Assembly (NCBI GenBank): GCA_905221605.1
Contig: CAJNDS010001446.1
Coordinates: forward strand, 1,466,315-1,530,314
Length of the DNA: 64,000 nucleotides
Source of the DNA: Symbiodinium natans
Taxonomy: Eukaryota; Sar; Dinophyceae; Suessiales; Symbiodiniaceae
Reading direction: 5' to 3'
The notes under the pieces are model-generated. The model made no database searches. It was given only the letters and a program-made list of their open reading frames with translations, and was not told where the DNA came from. The translations under genes were made by a program, and so were the position numbers. Shown here one piece after another: positions 48,777 to 59,251 of the stretch (positions within the stretch are counted from its first letter, which is position 1; every line of letters begins with the position of its first letter).

Positions 48777-49568
48777 GATTTAGGGTTTAGGGTTTAGGTT
48801 TAGGGTTTAGGGTTAGGGTTCAGGGTTTAGGTGTAGCAGGGGGTTGTACGTACCCATACGGTCACAGTACACCCGAAACCCTAAATCCCCAAACCCCCAA
48901 ACCTTAAACCCTTGAACCTCTCAAGAAATGGCCCCCCCAGGTCTCTTCGTGTGTGCGCGACATGCAGGTCCTCACGCGCGGGGACCACCACAACGCAGGT
49001 CCAGGGTTTGGGGTTGTAGGGTTTAGGGGTTTTGGGGTTTAAGGTTTTAGGGTCTAAGGGTTTGTGGTTGTAGGGTCTAGGGTTTCAGGTTGAGGCTCCC
49101 TGGTTTAGAGAGCTACCTGTGATTGCTTCATCTGGCCCGCTTTGCAGACCCGTTACCCGCAAAGACCCCAAGCACTGTAGGGCTTCGTGGTTGTGGTTTG
49201 GGGTTTAGGGTTTAGGGGTTTAGGGTTTGGGGTTTAGGGTTGAGGGTTTCGGGGGTTAGGACAGACGGCTTGCTGGTGTTGATGGGGAATATAGCTAAAT
49301 GTTCTACGGGCCCCGTTCCCTACCTCACCCAATATAGTGCCCATAGAGTTTTTGCTATTAGAGAGCCCCCCTCAACAAGGCCAGCTCAGATAAGATGCAA
49401 CCCTAAACCCCTAAACTCCCAAACCCAGACCCTAGACCCAAAACCCGATTAATTAAATTAATTAAATTAACTAAATTAATTAAATTCATTATAATGAATT
49501 AGACCCCCGTTAAGGGTGTTCCCCCCCCCCCCCCCCCACCCCCCCCCTTTGCTTTCCCCTCTCGCCAG

Positions 49569-49622
49569 ACGAGAGCATACGGGCCTTTCGGATCCTGGCA
49601 TCCCTGCTTACGCTGTCCCTTG
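49569..49622 (+). other. Exon-like island after a C-rich acceptor tract
   Basis: Preceded by a C run of ~30 bases and tttgctttcccctctcgccag, the best pyrimidine-tract acceptor in the window. It reads DESIRAFRILASLLTLSL, then a GT donor; TTTAGGG follows. Not recognised. Confidence 0.35.
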
Positions 49623-49782
49623 GTCCTTGAAATAGCTCCCTTGAGGGTTTAGGGTTTAGGGTTTAGAGTTTAGGGTTTCGGGCAAGTTTAGGGTTGCCTA
49701 TACCAGGGAAATGCGGGGCGAGGGCCAAACCCCGAGACGACCGATACTGGGGTCACACGTGCATTCCAACGGGCTGTAGAAT

Positions 49783-49935
49783 ACCCTAAACCCTCAACCC
49801 TAAACCCTAAACCCTAAACCCTAAACCCTAAACCCTAAACCCTAAACCCAAAACCCTAAACCCTAAACCCTAAACCCTAAACCCTAAACCCTAAACCCTA
49901 AACCCTAAACCCTAAACCCTAAACCCTAAACCCTT
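49783..49935. repeat. CCCTAAA array
   Basis: About 21 near-perfect heptamers. Confidence 0.95.
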
Positions 49936-50400
49936 CAAGCAAGGCCTTGGGCCTTTCACTGCATGTCGAACCGTAAGCCGCCCGCCTTCAAGCCTTAAGT
50001 CTCTGATCCCTTAAATCCTGAAAGTCTAAGCACTTTAGGGTTTAGCCTCAGAGACTCTGGTCCAGAAACCTCTTGTCCTTGATTAGGTCCCCGGGTTTCT
50101 GGCTTTAGTCTTTGAAAGGGTTGCATTCAGGGTCAAAAGAGAGTTTGTGTCTAGTAGTATAATGCTTTAAGATGCATTTTTAAATCTCAAGTCATTAATA
50201 GCATGTACATTTGAGTGCTCGTGAGCGTAAGTTATGTCTAATTGCCGGCTTGATATTCTTTATCATATCTGAAGTGAGAGGCTGAGAGGATTACGGGTTA
50301 TCGTTGAAGATTTAGTCTGGGGGTTGATCTGAGAGTTGAATTGAAGGGTCCAGGGTAAGCGTGAACCCTCAAACCGAAAGCTTGCCCTAAAAGCCAAGCC
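49936..50400. other. Unique DNA, nothing recognised
   Basis: Moderately AT-rich, non-repetitive; no coding or RNA gene signal seen. Followed by CCCCAAA units (50400-50470). Confidence 0.5.
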
Positions 50401-50500
50401 TGAACCCCAAACCCCAAACCCCAAGCCCCAAACCCCAAACCCCAAACCCCAAACCCCAAACCCCAAACCCTAAACCCTAAAGTCTCTGGTGAGCCCCCAG

Positions 50501-50555
50501 GTGGAGCATCATGGCGATCCAAGGGCAGCTCGGACTTCGACTGCCACGGCTTTCG
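50501..50555 (+). other. Exon-like island, SKGSSDFDCHGF
   Basis: CCCTAAA upstream, gcccccag followed by G, GT donor into TTTAGGG. The most protein-like frame reads GASWRSKGSSDFDCHGF. Not recognised. Confidence 0.35.
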
Positions 50556-50700
50556 GTTTAGGGTTTAGGGTTTAGGGTTGAGGGTTTTGGGTTTTGGGGG
50601 TTTGTGTGAGGTTCGGGCTTAGCCCTCGACTCGAAACCCTAAACCCACAGTAAAGTTTAGGGCTTAACCCTCAACCCTCAACCCTAAACCCTAAACCCTA

Positions 50701-50978
50701 TACGGGGGCAACCGAAAGGGAACAGGGAAAGAAACCAAGTCGCCTATATAGATTTCCCAGATCGAACCAGAAACAAGAACACCCAACCCTAAGGGGACAA
50801 GATAAGGGAGAAGGGACGGGACTACTCCAACCCGTTAAACCCAACCCCAAGCGTACGTACTTTTTCAACAAAAGCTGACGGCTCTCGGCCATCTTGAGCC
50901 ATACAAGATTTCCGGGTACATTGACCCTTCCAACTCCCAACACTAACTCCTTTCTACAATACCAGCTGCAGCTCCGCA
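50701..50978 (-). repeat. 3' LTR
   Basis: 278 bp, read on the minus strand as TGCGGAGC...GCCCCCGTA. Nearly identical to 59264-59550 but lacks a 9-bp segment (ccctcaaca) present there. Confidence 0.92.
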
Positions 50979-50990
50979 CTCCCCCTGTCC
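50979..50990 (-). other. Polypurine tract
   Basis: The minus strand reads GGACAGGGGGAG immediately before the 3' LTR, the normal place for plus-strand priming. Confidence 0.7.
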
Positions 50991-51349
50991 TAGGATTTCC
51001 TAGGACACATTGGAGGTGCAGATCTTTGGCCAAAAACTGCCATTAGGGCAGCAGCCAGCTGCTTGAAATGCACAATATGGTTTTACGTCATCCAGGACGA
51101 AATTATAGCACATTGGCTAAACCCACTAACCACAGAGAATCTTTTTTCCACCATGATCCTCTTATCATTGAAGACTCTTCGGCCTTCTTCACCACAAACC
51201 GTGGTCTTCGCTACGCGAAAAACTACTGACTTCTACTATCAGGGATTTCCATACCCGTAATAGTAACCACCACATTTTCAGCGCATTGGCCGATCCAGCG
51301 CACCTGTCTCCAGAAAGAGAAAAACCATCCCTTCATCCATACCATCCAG

Positions 51350-54300
51350 TCACTTCTTTTTCCGATGGTTTGCAATACTGAGGTGAAGTTGCAGCAGAAT
51401 ATACTCTAGGTCCGAAACTGTAAGAACAGGATCCTGCACGCACCTTTGAATTGAGGATGCCAATCCTTCTCTCTTTGCGTCCTCAATCGCTTGGCAAGAT
51501 TGACCCAGCTCTGCATTCACAGTGGTAGACGCTTGCGCATCCACAGCAGATGGACGATCCTTTTCCTCAGGACCTTTCACCACTACCACCTCTTCCTTTT
51601 TGGGGCTCTGACTTTTCTCCTTCTTCTTCGTCTTTCCACCGACGTTTGACTTTGTGCGCATTTTCGAGGCTTTTTCCCCTGCAGAAACCACCACATTGGA
51701 TGATGATCCACCCTTCTCAATATTCGCCGGCATCTTCTTCGGCTTTGGAACCAGGAGAGTGTAAGGATCTTCGATAGCTGCAGTTTTCCTCTTCTTTTTG
51801 ACCTTTTTTACCTCCTCCTCAACGGCAACCTCCGTCTCCGAAGTCTCAACCACCTCCTTTTCGGCAGGAATATCCTTGCTGGACTCCCTTTCTAGGGACC
51901 TCTTTTTGCCCCTTTTGGGATCTTTCTCTTCTCCCACGTTGGCTCGCTCGAACCATATCCTCAGGTCATTGACCCATTCTTCCACCTCCGCGAGCGAAAC
52001 ATCATACGACTTCACTACTTCGTGAAGTTCCAGCACGGACAGCATACCAGTGGTCCACGAAACCCATTCTCTGTCCATCTGGTCAGCATCTCCATTGAAC
52101 TTCAGGAGTTTGAACAGTGGGTCCGCCTCTGCTCGAGCCAAATCTGACTTGCCATTGGACAGAAATGAAATCGCCTCCATCAACAGTTCCGCCATTTTGG
52201 TATCATCGTCATAAACCATGAAATCCTCCTCACCATCATCGAACTGTTCAGGAGAGATCTCCTTTTCTCCACCTTTTGCACCAGAACTTCTCCTTGGACC
52301 ATCCCTTGGGGGCGTCCTTGGAGACCTTGGCCTCTGTTCATCCAGCGGATCACCATGCTCAAAGACACACCTGTCACCATAACGACACTTCCCAGACTGA
52401 GCAAACTGGATGCACCTCACACCAGTTGCATCATGCGAGAACGCACACTCCTTTCCAGCGAAGCAGGGTCTCCCCGCCACATAGTATTTGCACCAATACG
52501 AATGCAGCACCACATCATCTTCTGAATGGATGAATTTGCAGTCTTCGCCAAATTTGCAGCGATCTTTTCCCCTGCTGAACCAATAGCAGAAGCCTTTCTT
52601 CCTCTTCTCCAAGCGCTCCGCCTCGTACCGGTCCATAGGGCGATTCTGCTCTACATGAACATTGCCATGTACCTGAGAACTGCTCCCTTCACCCAAGGTG
52701 CTATCAGTATTTGATGCTTGGAGTACAGCTGGAAAACCTGGCCTTGGTCCTACCACCTTCATGATTGGTTTTCCGCCAGCTCCTGAGCCACGCTGAGACG
52801 ATCCAAAAACATTGAACATCTTCATGAAGGCCTTTCTAGTGCCGATCTTCTGCACCCTTTTGATTGGATGTTTCATTGCTCCAACCTTGCATCCAGATAC
52901 GTTCAAACGACACAACCTCCTATACCCAGCTCTATGTCCCTTCTTCCAAAGAGCCATAAGAATTCTCGAGGCAGTAACATTCTCCACCTCTACCTTTTCC
53001 AACGGTCCCTCACTTCCCGGAACAAACCCATCCAACCCATCCATATCTGAAGACCTTTCCATCTTTTTTGACACCACTTCGTCGAGGTAGTCTTCCGAGA
53101 TCCAGGGTAAGTTCCTCTTAGAGGAAGGATTGTCACCATTGTTTGGTCCTTCACCAGGATACCCCTTTGTGCTGTCAAAGATCTTACCAGTAGTGCGGTC
53201 CTGCGTAGAGAAATTGGAAGCAACGCGAGAGTACACTGACCACAAGAAAATCCTTGTGCCAGCCAGTCTTGACGACCCACTGGATGTCTCCTCTTCCGGA
53301 GAAACTTCTGGCGCTTTGCCATCCTTTCCAGTGTCACCAATTGTCTCACCTCCAGCATCTTCAATGGGAATAAGGGATTCATTGTTCCCTTGATCAAGTA
53401 CCGCATCCTCCGGTCCCAGAACTTCCAGCACCGCTGTCGAAGGATCCACTTCTTCATCAGCATCGTCGTCCATCCTTTTCCAGAGAACCTCCAATTGATC
53501 AGCGCATGTCGCCGCCTGAAGGAACTCCATCAATTGGGCCTTCCCGCGCTGCCAGAGAAACTCCAAATTCACCACTGATCCTTGGCCTCCTAGGGTAAGG
53601 AACGGAGCAACCAATTTGGCTACCCTTGCCATAAGTTCGACGTGAACTTCCATGCCTGGACTGCGGCTCCAATCATAGGCAATTGCCTCCATAGCAGTTC
53701 CAAACTTATCAGTATTTCTGAATTCCCCTTCCAGACCAGGAGATAGCAATGCACCCATCACCGAAAGAGGATAATTTCCCACCACCGGCAAGCACGGATT
53801 GTCATGGAACGAATGATGCAAATCACCATAGTGTCCTTGATCTCTCCTTTGAAAAAGGAGTGCTCCAGTCCCTAGCTGGGCATTCAATTCATCCACTTGA
53901 ACCATTTCAGCACATATCCTCTGTGCCGCAGCCGCTATTGCTGGCCAGATGGTACGATCGGTCAAACCGCGACGCATAACCCAATCAGTTGTTGGCGACT
54001 GAATCAGCGTTCCTGGATCATACACCATAACCACCATCGCACCATCATCCATTGACTGATCAGCGTCGTCCTCCAGTGCCAGGTTCAAATCCTGTTCGCT
54101 TGCACCCTCGGATGACATGCTAATAACCAAATTTCGATCCATCTTATTGGACCCCTTCTGACAGTCTCTTTGCCCCACAGGCAACTTGCCAACAGCAACC
54201 TTCCAATAAATCCGAGTCAGAAGACCTTTAACCAGCAATTGCTGAGGATCCTTCTTCACCGGACGAACATCCAATGTCTTCGCACCATCACCACGGAGTT

Positions 54301-56245
54301 CATTGCTCCCACCTTCTCCTTCGTTTTGGTCAGTCTCCTCGCCAGAAATTTGCACTGCTCCTTCCAGCGCCGTCTCCTGTCCAGCCACTTCTTGCCCAGG
54401 AAGAACTTGAGCGCTTTCAGATACATTCACCTGTCCAGCAACACCTTGCCCAGGTAAAACCTCATCCGTGGAGCCCACCGCCAGCGAACCAACTATAACT
54501 GAGCCATCCCTTGCTCTTTTTTGAGACTGTTCAGTTCGACGAGAAGGTTGTGGTAGCGAAAAAACTTGAGAAGTCACTTCTTGGCGGGTCTCCCCCCGCG
54601 ACGCTTTGTCGCGCCCTTCGCCAAGGTGAACCGATTTTTTCTGCCCGTCATTGGGGCCTGAAGAACCACCCATCGGAACATTGCCACGAATCGCAGTTCT
54701 CTGTGAATCCCTTTCTTGCAAAAAGATTTCCCTCATGCGTTGCGCGGCATTGGTCTCTTCCTCGCTTGAATCGCTTGAGGAAGCGGCATAAGAGACCAAA
54801 GCCTCCGCCTGATCATCATCATCCACCACATCTGCCCACGCTCTGCTGAACCGATACGACAACCCACCACGAGGCTTCAGTTCCAGTGGTTTTGGCTTTT
54901 CCAACACTTCCGCCGGCTGCACTCGCCGTTGTGAGCGAGAGCGTGGCACCTGTCTCACCTGTTTTTTATCCAGCAAGGGCCTTCCCCTTTTTACAGGGTT
55001 TGATCTTGACCGATATTTTTTGGTTGGCGGGTTCACCGGCGGCATTCCAACTCCCACCAACTGCAGCTTCTGTACGCACAGCGGAGACCTCTGCGCAAGC
55101 GTCCAAGCGTCACGGTACCTGACCTTATCAAAAAGCTCCCGATAGGAGCCTCTCGGCATTGTTTTTGCACCGGAGCCTTCAGCTTCACGCACCTGAGTGA
55201 GGGTTCGCGCCGCCTCTCTTCCAGCTTCCTCGCTCCCAGAAGATTGTTGTACCCGTACAGATGCATCGGAAGGAACTGCTTTTTCCGGTCCCCCCGGACG
55301 ATATCGGACACCACCCACCAATTGCAGAATTTTGCATGCTGTCACTTTGTTGATCCCTTTATCAACCAAATCTTCCACAAAGATGAACTCTTGCAGGTCC
55401 GACACGTTGGTCACACCAAGTGTAATCATCACCCCACTTACATGAGGGGTATACACCCAAAGGTGTTCGTTGCGAGCCATCCAATTTTCAATTGGCTCCT
55501 CTGGATTTTGAAGCCGAGTACCAGTGGACTCAGCCACCGAATTCTTTTGTTCATCATCTTCTGCTTCATCCAGAATACCCTTTTCACCTTCTTTTTGTGA
55601 CACATTGGTCATTTGCAGCGCTTTTGGTGCTGAGGATGATGAAGATTCAGCTCCCCCACTCGCAGGTGGCTGAAAAGTGCTCCTGTCCGAAATCTCCCAT
55701 CCTCTCTCTTTTTCAAACCGGACTTGATTGGCCACATGTACCAAGTGTTTCAGGTGCGCCAACCGCTCATCTGACATCTCGTCGTGGGAGTACTTGCAGG
55801 AATTTAACCCCTTACGGCAACGTCCTCTGAGGTAGTAATCAAAACAGCAATGGTGGAACCCCGCGTCCCTTAGTGCCTTCCTGGAAGCATTGTCCCAAGA
55901 TTTGCCGGGCTCCCAAGTCCCTTCCAATGCTATGTCATCGTTGTGAAGATACCTTGCATGTAGTCCCATATTTACAACCACCTTGATTGTAATACAGGCA
56001 CAGCCGACCTTTTGGCTCACCCGACGTAGGTTCACCCTTTGATCCCCCTTTACCAAAGTTGTACTTGGCCCGGAAGGCTGAATCCTCCCGCTCCTGCTGT
56101 GCCTCATCCACTGTGCCTTCCTCTGTGGGAGGGTCACCAATGTTCCCATCCTCATCTCCAGCTTCTTGGCTGTTCTTTGGCTCAGTTGATCCTCCTCCTG
56201 GCCAACCTTCACCATAACGACGATGCTCATAGGAACACCCATCAC
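51350..56245 (-). CDS. LTR element protein, C-terminal piece (up to 1,631 codons): CCCH zinc fingers and Lys-rich tail
   Basis: The longest open frame in the window. Genuine coding in this frame begins near 55960, where it takes over from the piece upstream. From there: a CCCH finger (CCFDYYLRGRC...CKYSH, about 55850-55780), a helix-hairpin-like stretch (VTNVSDLQEF...INKVTACKIL), a long acidic and low-complexity middle, then three consecutive CCCH fingers at about 52600-52345 (CYWFSRGKDRC, WCKYYVAGRPC, RCIQFAQSGKC). The C-terminus is Lys/Glu-rich with a nuclear-signal-like KKVKKKRK. CCCH fingers usually bind single-stranded RNA, so a role in packaging or handling RNA is inferred. No polymerase or integrase motif was seen. 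Confidence 0.8.
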   Translation of the reverse strand: MMGVPMSIVVMVKVGQEEDQLSQRTAKKLEMRMGTLVTLPQRKAQWMRHSRSGRIQPSGPSTTLVKGDQRVNLRRVSQKVGCACITIKVVVNMGLHARYLHNDDIALEGTWEPGKSWDNASRKALRDAGFHHCCFDYYLRGRCRKGLNSCKYSHDEMSDERLAHLKHLVHVANQVRFEKERGWEISDRSTFQPPASGGAESSSSSAPKALQMTNVSQKEGEKGILDEAEDDEQKNSVAESTGTRLQNPEEPIENWMARNEHLWVYTPHVSGVMITLGVTNVSDLQEFIFVEDLVDKGINKVTACKILQLVGGVRYRPGGPEKAVPSDASVRVQQSSGSEEAGREAARTLTQVREAEGSGAKTMPRGSYRELFDKVRYRDAWTLAQRSPLCVQKLQLVGVGMPPVNPPTKKYRSRSNPVKRGRPLLDKKQVRQVPRSRSQRRVQPAEVLEKPKPLELKPRGGLSYRFSRAWADVVDDDDQAEALVSYAASSSDSSEEETNAAQRMREIFLQERDSQRTAIRGNVPMGGSSGPNDGQKKSVHLGEGRDKASRGETRQEVTSQVFSLPQPSRRTEQSQKRARDGSVIVGSLAVGSTDEVLPGQGVAGQVNVSESAQVLPGQEVAGQETALEGAVQISGEETDQNEGEGGSNELRGDGAKTLDVRPVKKDPQQLLVKGLLTRIYWKVAVGKLPVGQRDCQKGSNKMDRNLVISMSSEGASEQDLNLALEDDADQSMDDGAMVVMVYDPGTLIQSPTTDWVMRRGLTDRTIWPAIAAAAQRICAEMVQVDELNAQLGTGALLFQRRDQGHYGDLHHSFHDNPCLPVVGNYPLSVMGALLSPGLEGEFRNTDKFGTAMEAIAYDWSRSPGMEVHVELMARVAKLVAPFLTLGGQGSVVNLEFLWQRGKAQLMEFLQAATCADQLEVLWKRMDDDADEEVDPSTAVLEVLGPEDAVLDQGNNESLIPIEDAGGETIGDTGKDGKAPEVSPEEETSSGSSRLAGTRIFLWSVYSRVASNFSTQDRTTGKIFDSTKGYPGEGPNNGDNPSSKRNLPWISEDYLDEVVSKKMERSSDMDGLDGFVPGSEGPLEKVEVENVTASRILMALWKKGHRAGYRRLCRLNVSGCKVGAMKHPIKRVQKIGTRKAFMKMFNVFGSSQRGSGAGGKPIMKVVGPRPGFPAVLQASNTDSTLGEGSSSQVHGNVHVEQNRPMDRYEAERLEKRKKGFCYWFSRGKDRCKFGEDCKFIHSEDDVVLHSYWCKYYVAGRPCFAGKECAFSHDATGVRCIQFAQSGKCRYGDRCVFEHGDPLDEQRPRSPRTPPRDGPRRSSGAKGGEKEISPEQFDDGEEDFMVYDDDTKMAELLMEAISFLSNGKSDLARAEADPLFKLLKFNGDADQMDREWVSWTTGMLSVLELHEVVKSYDVSLAEVEEWVNDLRIWFERANVGEEKDPKRGKKRSLERESSKDIPAEKEVVETSETEVAVEEEVKKVKKKRKTAAIEDPYTLLVPKPKKMPANIEKGGSSSNVVVSAGEKASKMRTKSNVGGKTKKKEKSQSPKKEEVVVVKGPEEKDRPSAVDAQASTTVNAELGQSCQAIEDAKREGLASSIQRCVQDPVLTVSDLEYILLQLHLSIANHRKKK

Positions 56246-57470
56246 CGTTGCGACACCTTCCCCGATTGAAGAACTTGCACAGCTTGCTGTATCCAGGTGA
56301 CACCACAGTCTTTGGAGTCATGTAAGCCTTTTTGTACTGGTCAGGATCCATGTAGGCTTCCATTGGCTTGTTCTCCCTTTTACTCATGGATTCCACTGCA
56401 CCGTCAAGCTCCTGCAAAAATCGCTTGGTGTCCAGCCAAAGCGCGTTCCAAAGCTCATCTTCCCCTTTACTCAGCACCGTTGCCGCCGCTTCACCCACAA
56501 CTGGTCGAGTAAATCTCCTTTTTCTGCATGCCAGTTCGAAGAGCGCGTTGTGGTACTGTTTTCGGGGAAAAGTGGATGTCTTCCCCAAACCTGTGCTTCC
56601 TGCACCGTCGGGCTTCCAACCATCACTTTGCAAGATGCCATACGCGCGCCGAGCTTCCGCATTCAGGAATGCATGATCTGCAACACACTCCTGTAGCTCT
56701 TCCATTGGACGACCCAACAGCATCCCAGTGATTTTGCCCACATAGGCCTTATCAGCGTTTCCATCCTCAAGAAGAGTTTTATAGATCTTTTCTCCATAAA
56801 GTTGCCTTTCCTCTTGTTCTTCTGAGGATAGCTCCTGATCAGCAACCCTTCCATCGGATTGCTCTTCCTCCCGTTTCCAGTCCCATTGACTGTTGGAATC
56901 TTGGTACCATTGACCCTCATACCATGAATCTGTCCACCACGTACTCCAGCCGCTGGATTTCCATTTGCGCAGCGTCGATGAAGAGTCCTCCTCGTCCTCT
57001 TCCAAAACCAGAAAGGTGTCCAAGATTATGGTACCATCATCTTCCACTCGTTTCACTGTTCCATTGACAGTATCACCAAATTTGAACTGATGTGCGTTGT
57101 TCCCTTCTGCAGGAACCAATACATTCACATCACCATGGTCCAAAAAGGCTCCATACCCATTGATGCAGCGCACTAGACCACTGATCTCATCTCCCTCTTG
57201 ATAGCAATGTTCCCCAGGTGATTCCAAGGCTCCCGCTCGGGGCACTTTCTTTGCATGCTCTTCAGAAACCATCTCTGTATCATCGGCTCCTGGCACATCC
57301 TTTGTTTCCACCTTTGGGTCACACTGCTCGTCCTGCTCCTGCACGAGTCCCACAAGATCATCCATCTTGTGCTCCAGGGGCTCAGGACCTTCCTTTTTTC
57401 CAGCCAATGGCCTTGCCTCATCTGCTGCAGTTCGCCCGGTGTCGACTTCCGGCGAGCTTCCAGACGGCAA
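55935..57470 (-). CDS. LTR element protein, third frame piece: S1 domain and CCCH fingers
   Basis: It contains an S1-type RNA-binding beta-barrel (GDEISGLVRCINGYGAFLDH... through GTVKRVEDDGTIILD, about 57190-57010), a helical region, a complete CCCH finger (LCKFFNRGRCRNGDGCSYEH, about 56295-56230) and most of another (LCLYYNQGGCKYGTTC) where the frame fails: one extra base before the final C-x3-H shifts it, and the intact continuation (YLHNDD) is in the next piece. Confidence 0.8.
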   Translation of the reverse strand: MPSGSSPEVDTGRTAADEARPLAGKKEGPEPLEHKMDDLVGLVQEQDEQCDPKVETKDVPGADDTEMVSEEHAKKVPRAGALESPGEHCYQEGDEISGLVRCINGYGAFLDHGDVNVLVPAEGNNAHQFKFGDTVNGTVKRVEDDGTIILDTFLVLEEDEEDSSSTLRKWKSSGWSTWWTDSWYEGQWYQDSNSQWDWKREEEQSDGRVADQELSSEEQEERQLYGEKIYKTLLEDGNADKAYVGKITGMLLGRPMEELQECVADHAFLNAEARRAYGILQSDGWKPDGAGSTGLGKTSTFPRKQYHNALFELACRKRRFTRPVVGEAAATVLSKGEDELWNALWLDTKRFLQELDGAVESMSKRENKPMEAYMDPDQYKKAYMTPKTVVSPGYSKLCKFFNRGRCRNGDGCSYEHRRYGEGWPGGGSTEPKNSQEAGDEDGNIGDPPTEEGTVDEAQQEREDSAFRAKYNFGKGGSKGEPTSGEPKGRLCLYYNQGGCKYGTTCKVSSQR

Positions 57471-58909
57471 TACTTCCCCCTCATGGGAGTGGACCCATCA
57501 TTGGAGTCTTTTGTCTCGCCTTCTGCAGCAGGCAAATTTTCTTCCACTGCAGGGCTATTGAATTGCTCATCCACGGCAGGTACATTTTCTTCCACCGCAG
57601 GCTCCTTTGGTTCCATGGTTTCCAAAGGAGAATTGCCACCATCATTGACCACAGCTGCCTCATCGGCTCCGGTGTAGCCCTTGCCATTTCGTTCCTCGCA
57701 GCTAACTTCAGGTTGCACCAGTGCGTCCACCTGTGAACCTCCGTCATCAGCTGCTGCGGAGACCTGCGCCCCATTGTTGCAGTCGCCCGTGGAACGTGAC
57801 ACCATATGCACCTCAACCCGTGCCTCTTTCGCACTCCAGGTACTATCTGGCGCATTGACCCGCGCATCATTGGCGCTCCAGGCCTCATCTTTCAGATCTT
57901 CCGTGTCTCCAGCTATTCCAGAAGCTTCTTTTTCCCCTTGAATGGCAAGACTCTTGGCACCAAACGAAGAGACCTCCTCAGTCGTAACACACAACTTTTT
58001 CCCTCCGTCTTCCGAATCTCCAGGACCACCTTCCTGAACGACAGGTACCGCATCCACCACTCGCTCTTCTGCAGCCGACACAGTTCCGATCTCCACATTG
58101 GGCATTTTTTCTTCTGGACCCACCGATTCCACCGCTGCCACACCCTCAGAAAGCGCCTCCATTTCTTCCCGATCCAGATGTTGAGCTTCAGCGATGTCTG
58201 CTCGGTTTCCAGAAATCCCCTCCTCATCAGGAGAACCCGAGGTCGGGGCGTCACCACCAGCCCTAGGACCGCTATCCCTGATAGTAGAGGAAAAATCTTT
58301 TTCACCTACACTATTTACACTACCCTGGAATGCCCTCGCAGACTCAGGCGTCGGGGTAGAGGATGAAGAACCCAGTGCAGCCTCCATTTCCAGCTCATTG
58401 CCCGAAGGAGACCCAACCACCTCGTCACTCTTCATCTTTTCACCTACAACCGGCAACGTCCACTTGCTTTCCTGCGTATCCAGGCAGTAGTAATATTGTC
58501 TCCCATCTTCGTGGAAGTGCCATTCCCACGTTGTCCCATCGCACGCTTTGATCAGATGCTCATCTTTCCGAAAACCATCCCTTTCAGAGACTTGACGCAT
58601 CTCATCCTCTTCTTCTGACAACTGGCGCAACCTTTCAGCCTCCATCTGTAAGATCTCCTCCTCCCCCGTGGCGTATTCAGCAGTTGGTGCAGCTTCAAAG
58701 CTGTCCGCACCCTTCTGTTCGTAACCGCTTCCACCACCCAGGGAACTCGCCGAGGGATCCCCTTTAATCTTGTTCAGAGGCCTCCTGGCAGCTTGCAGCA
58801 CCTCTCCAATCAGATTGGTCTGAGACCCTTGGTCTACCATTCGGCCCGAAGTCGAAGTCGACGGCTGATACCCATGTTTTTGCAACGCGCGTAAAGCAGT
58901 CACCTCCAT
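57173..58909 (-). CDS. LTR element protein, second frame piece: WW domain and acidic region
   Basis: About 578 codons. A WW-type domain (TWEWHFHEDGRQYYYCLD then SKWTLP) lies at about 58540-58460. The rest is acidic and repetitive, with repeated PAVEEN-type motifs near the end. True coding leaves this frame near 57475 at a run of five G; the last ~100 codons are out-of-frame. The open frame also extends upstream of the ATG (ELGPTGGIDREMEV), so it continues the first piece. Confidence 0.8.
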   Translation of the reverse strand: MEVTALRALQKHGYQPSTSTSGRMVDQGSQTNLIGEVLQAARRPLNKIKGDPSASSLGGGSGYEQKGADSFEAAPTAEYATGEEEILQMEAERLRQLSEEEDEMRQVSERDGFRKDEHLIKACDGTTWEWHFHEDGRQYYYCLDTQESKWTLPVVGEKMKSDEVVGSPSGNELEMEAALGSSSSTPTPESARAFQGSVNSVGEKDFSSTIRDSGPRAGGDAPTSGSPDEEGISGNRADIAEAQHLDREEMEALSEGVAAVESVGPEEKMPNVEIGTVSAAEERVVDAVPVVQEGGPGDSEDGGKKLCVTTEEVSSFGAKSLAIQGEKEASGIAGDTEDLKDEAWSANDARVNAPDSTWSAKEARVEVHMVSRSTGDCNNGAQVSAAADDGGSQVDALVQPEVSCEERNGKGYTGADEAAVVNDGGNSPLETMEPKEPAVEENVPAVDEQFNSPAVEENLPAAEGETKDSNDGSTPMRGKYCRLEARRKSTPGELQQMRQGHWLEKRKVLSPWSTRWMILWDSCRSRTSSVTQRWKQRMCQEPMIQRWFLKSMQRKCPEREPWNHLGNIAIKREMRSVV

Positions 58910-58917
58910 TTCACGAT

Positions 58918-59196
58918 CTATACCACCAGTCGGTCCCAGTTCCTTTTTTCACCAGGCTTTGGCGATACAGAAACAGCACGTCCTTCAGCTTCAGCATTGC
59001 TAACCATATCCACATTGGGATTCATACCCACATTGGGGTCTTCTGCAACCAAGGCTTCTTCCAGATGTTCTTCAGCGCCAGGCATCACCTCTTCCAGCGC
59101 CGCCCTTTCACCCAGGGACTCAGCTGCACCATTTCCAGCTCCACCATTCTGTTCACCATTCGAGGAAGGCTGGAGCCATCGCTTGGGAGAAGGCAT
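58918..59196 (-). CDS. LTR element protein, N-terminal piece
   Basis: ATG at 59196, 67 bp inside the 5' LTR; begins MPSPKRWLQPSSNG. 92 codons, Ala/Glu-rich. At a run of six A (GGTGAAAAAAGG on the minus strand) coding passes to the next frame, a -1 change in reading. This could be a slippery site or an indel. Confidence 0.75.
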   Translation of the reverse strand: MPSPKRWLQPSSNGEQNGGAGNGAAESLGERAALEEVMPGAEEHLEEALVAEDPNVGMNPNVDMVSNAEAEGRAVSVSPKPGEKRNWDRLVV

Positions 59197-59251
59197 TGCT
59201 TCTTGATCCCAAAAACCTTAAGAGAACACTCAACCGCAGGGAACCTAATTT

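Noticed and set aside
57218-58366. Plus-strand frames of 140-186 aa opposite the LTR element protein
   Set aside because: Antisense to a minus-strand frame with recognisable WW and S1 domains.
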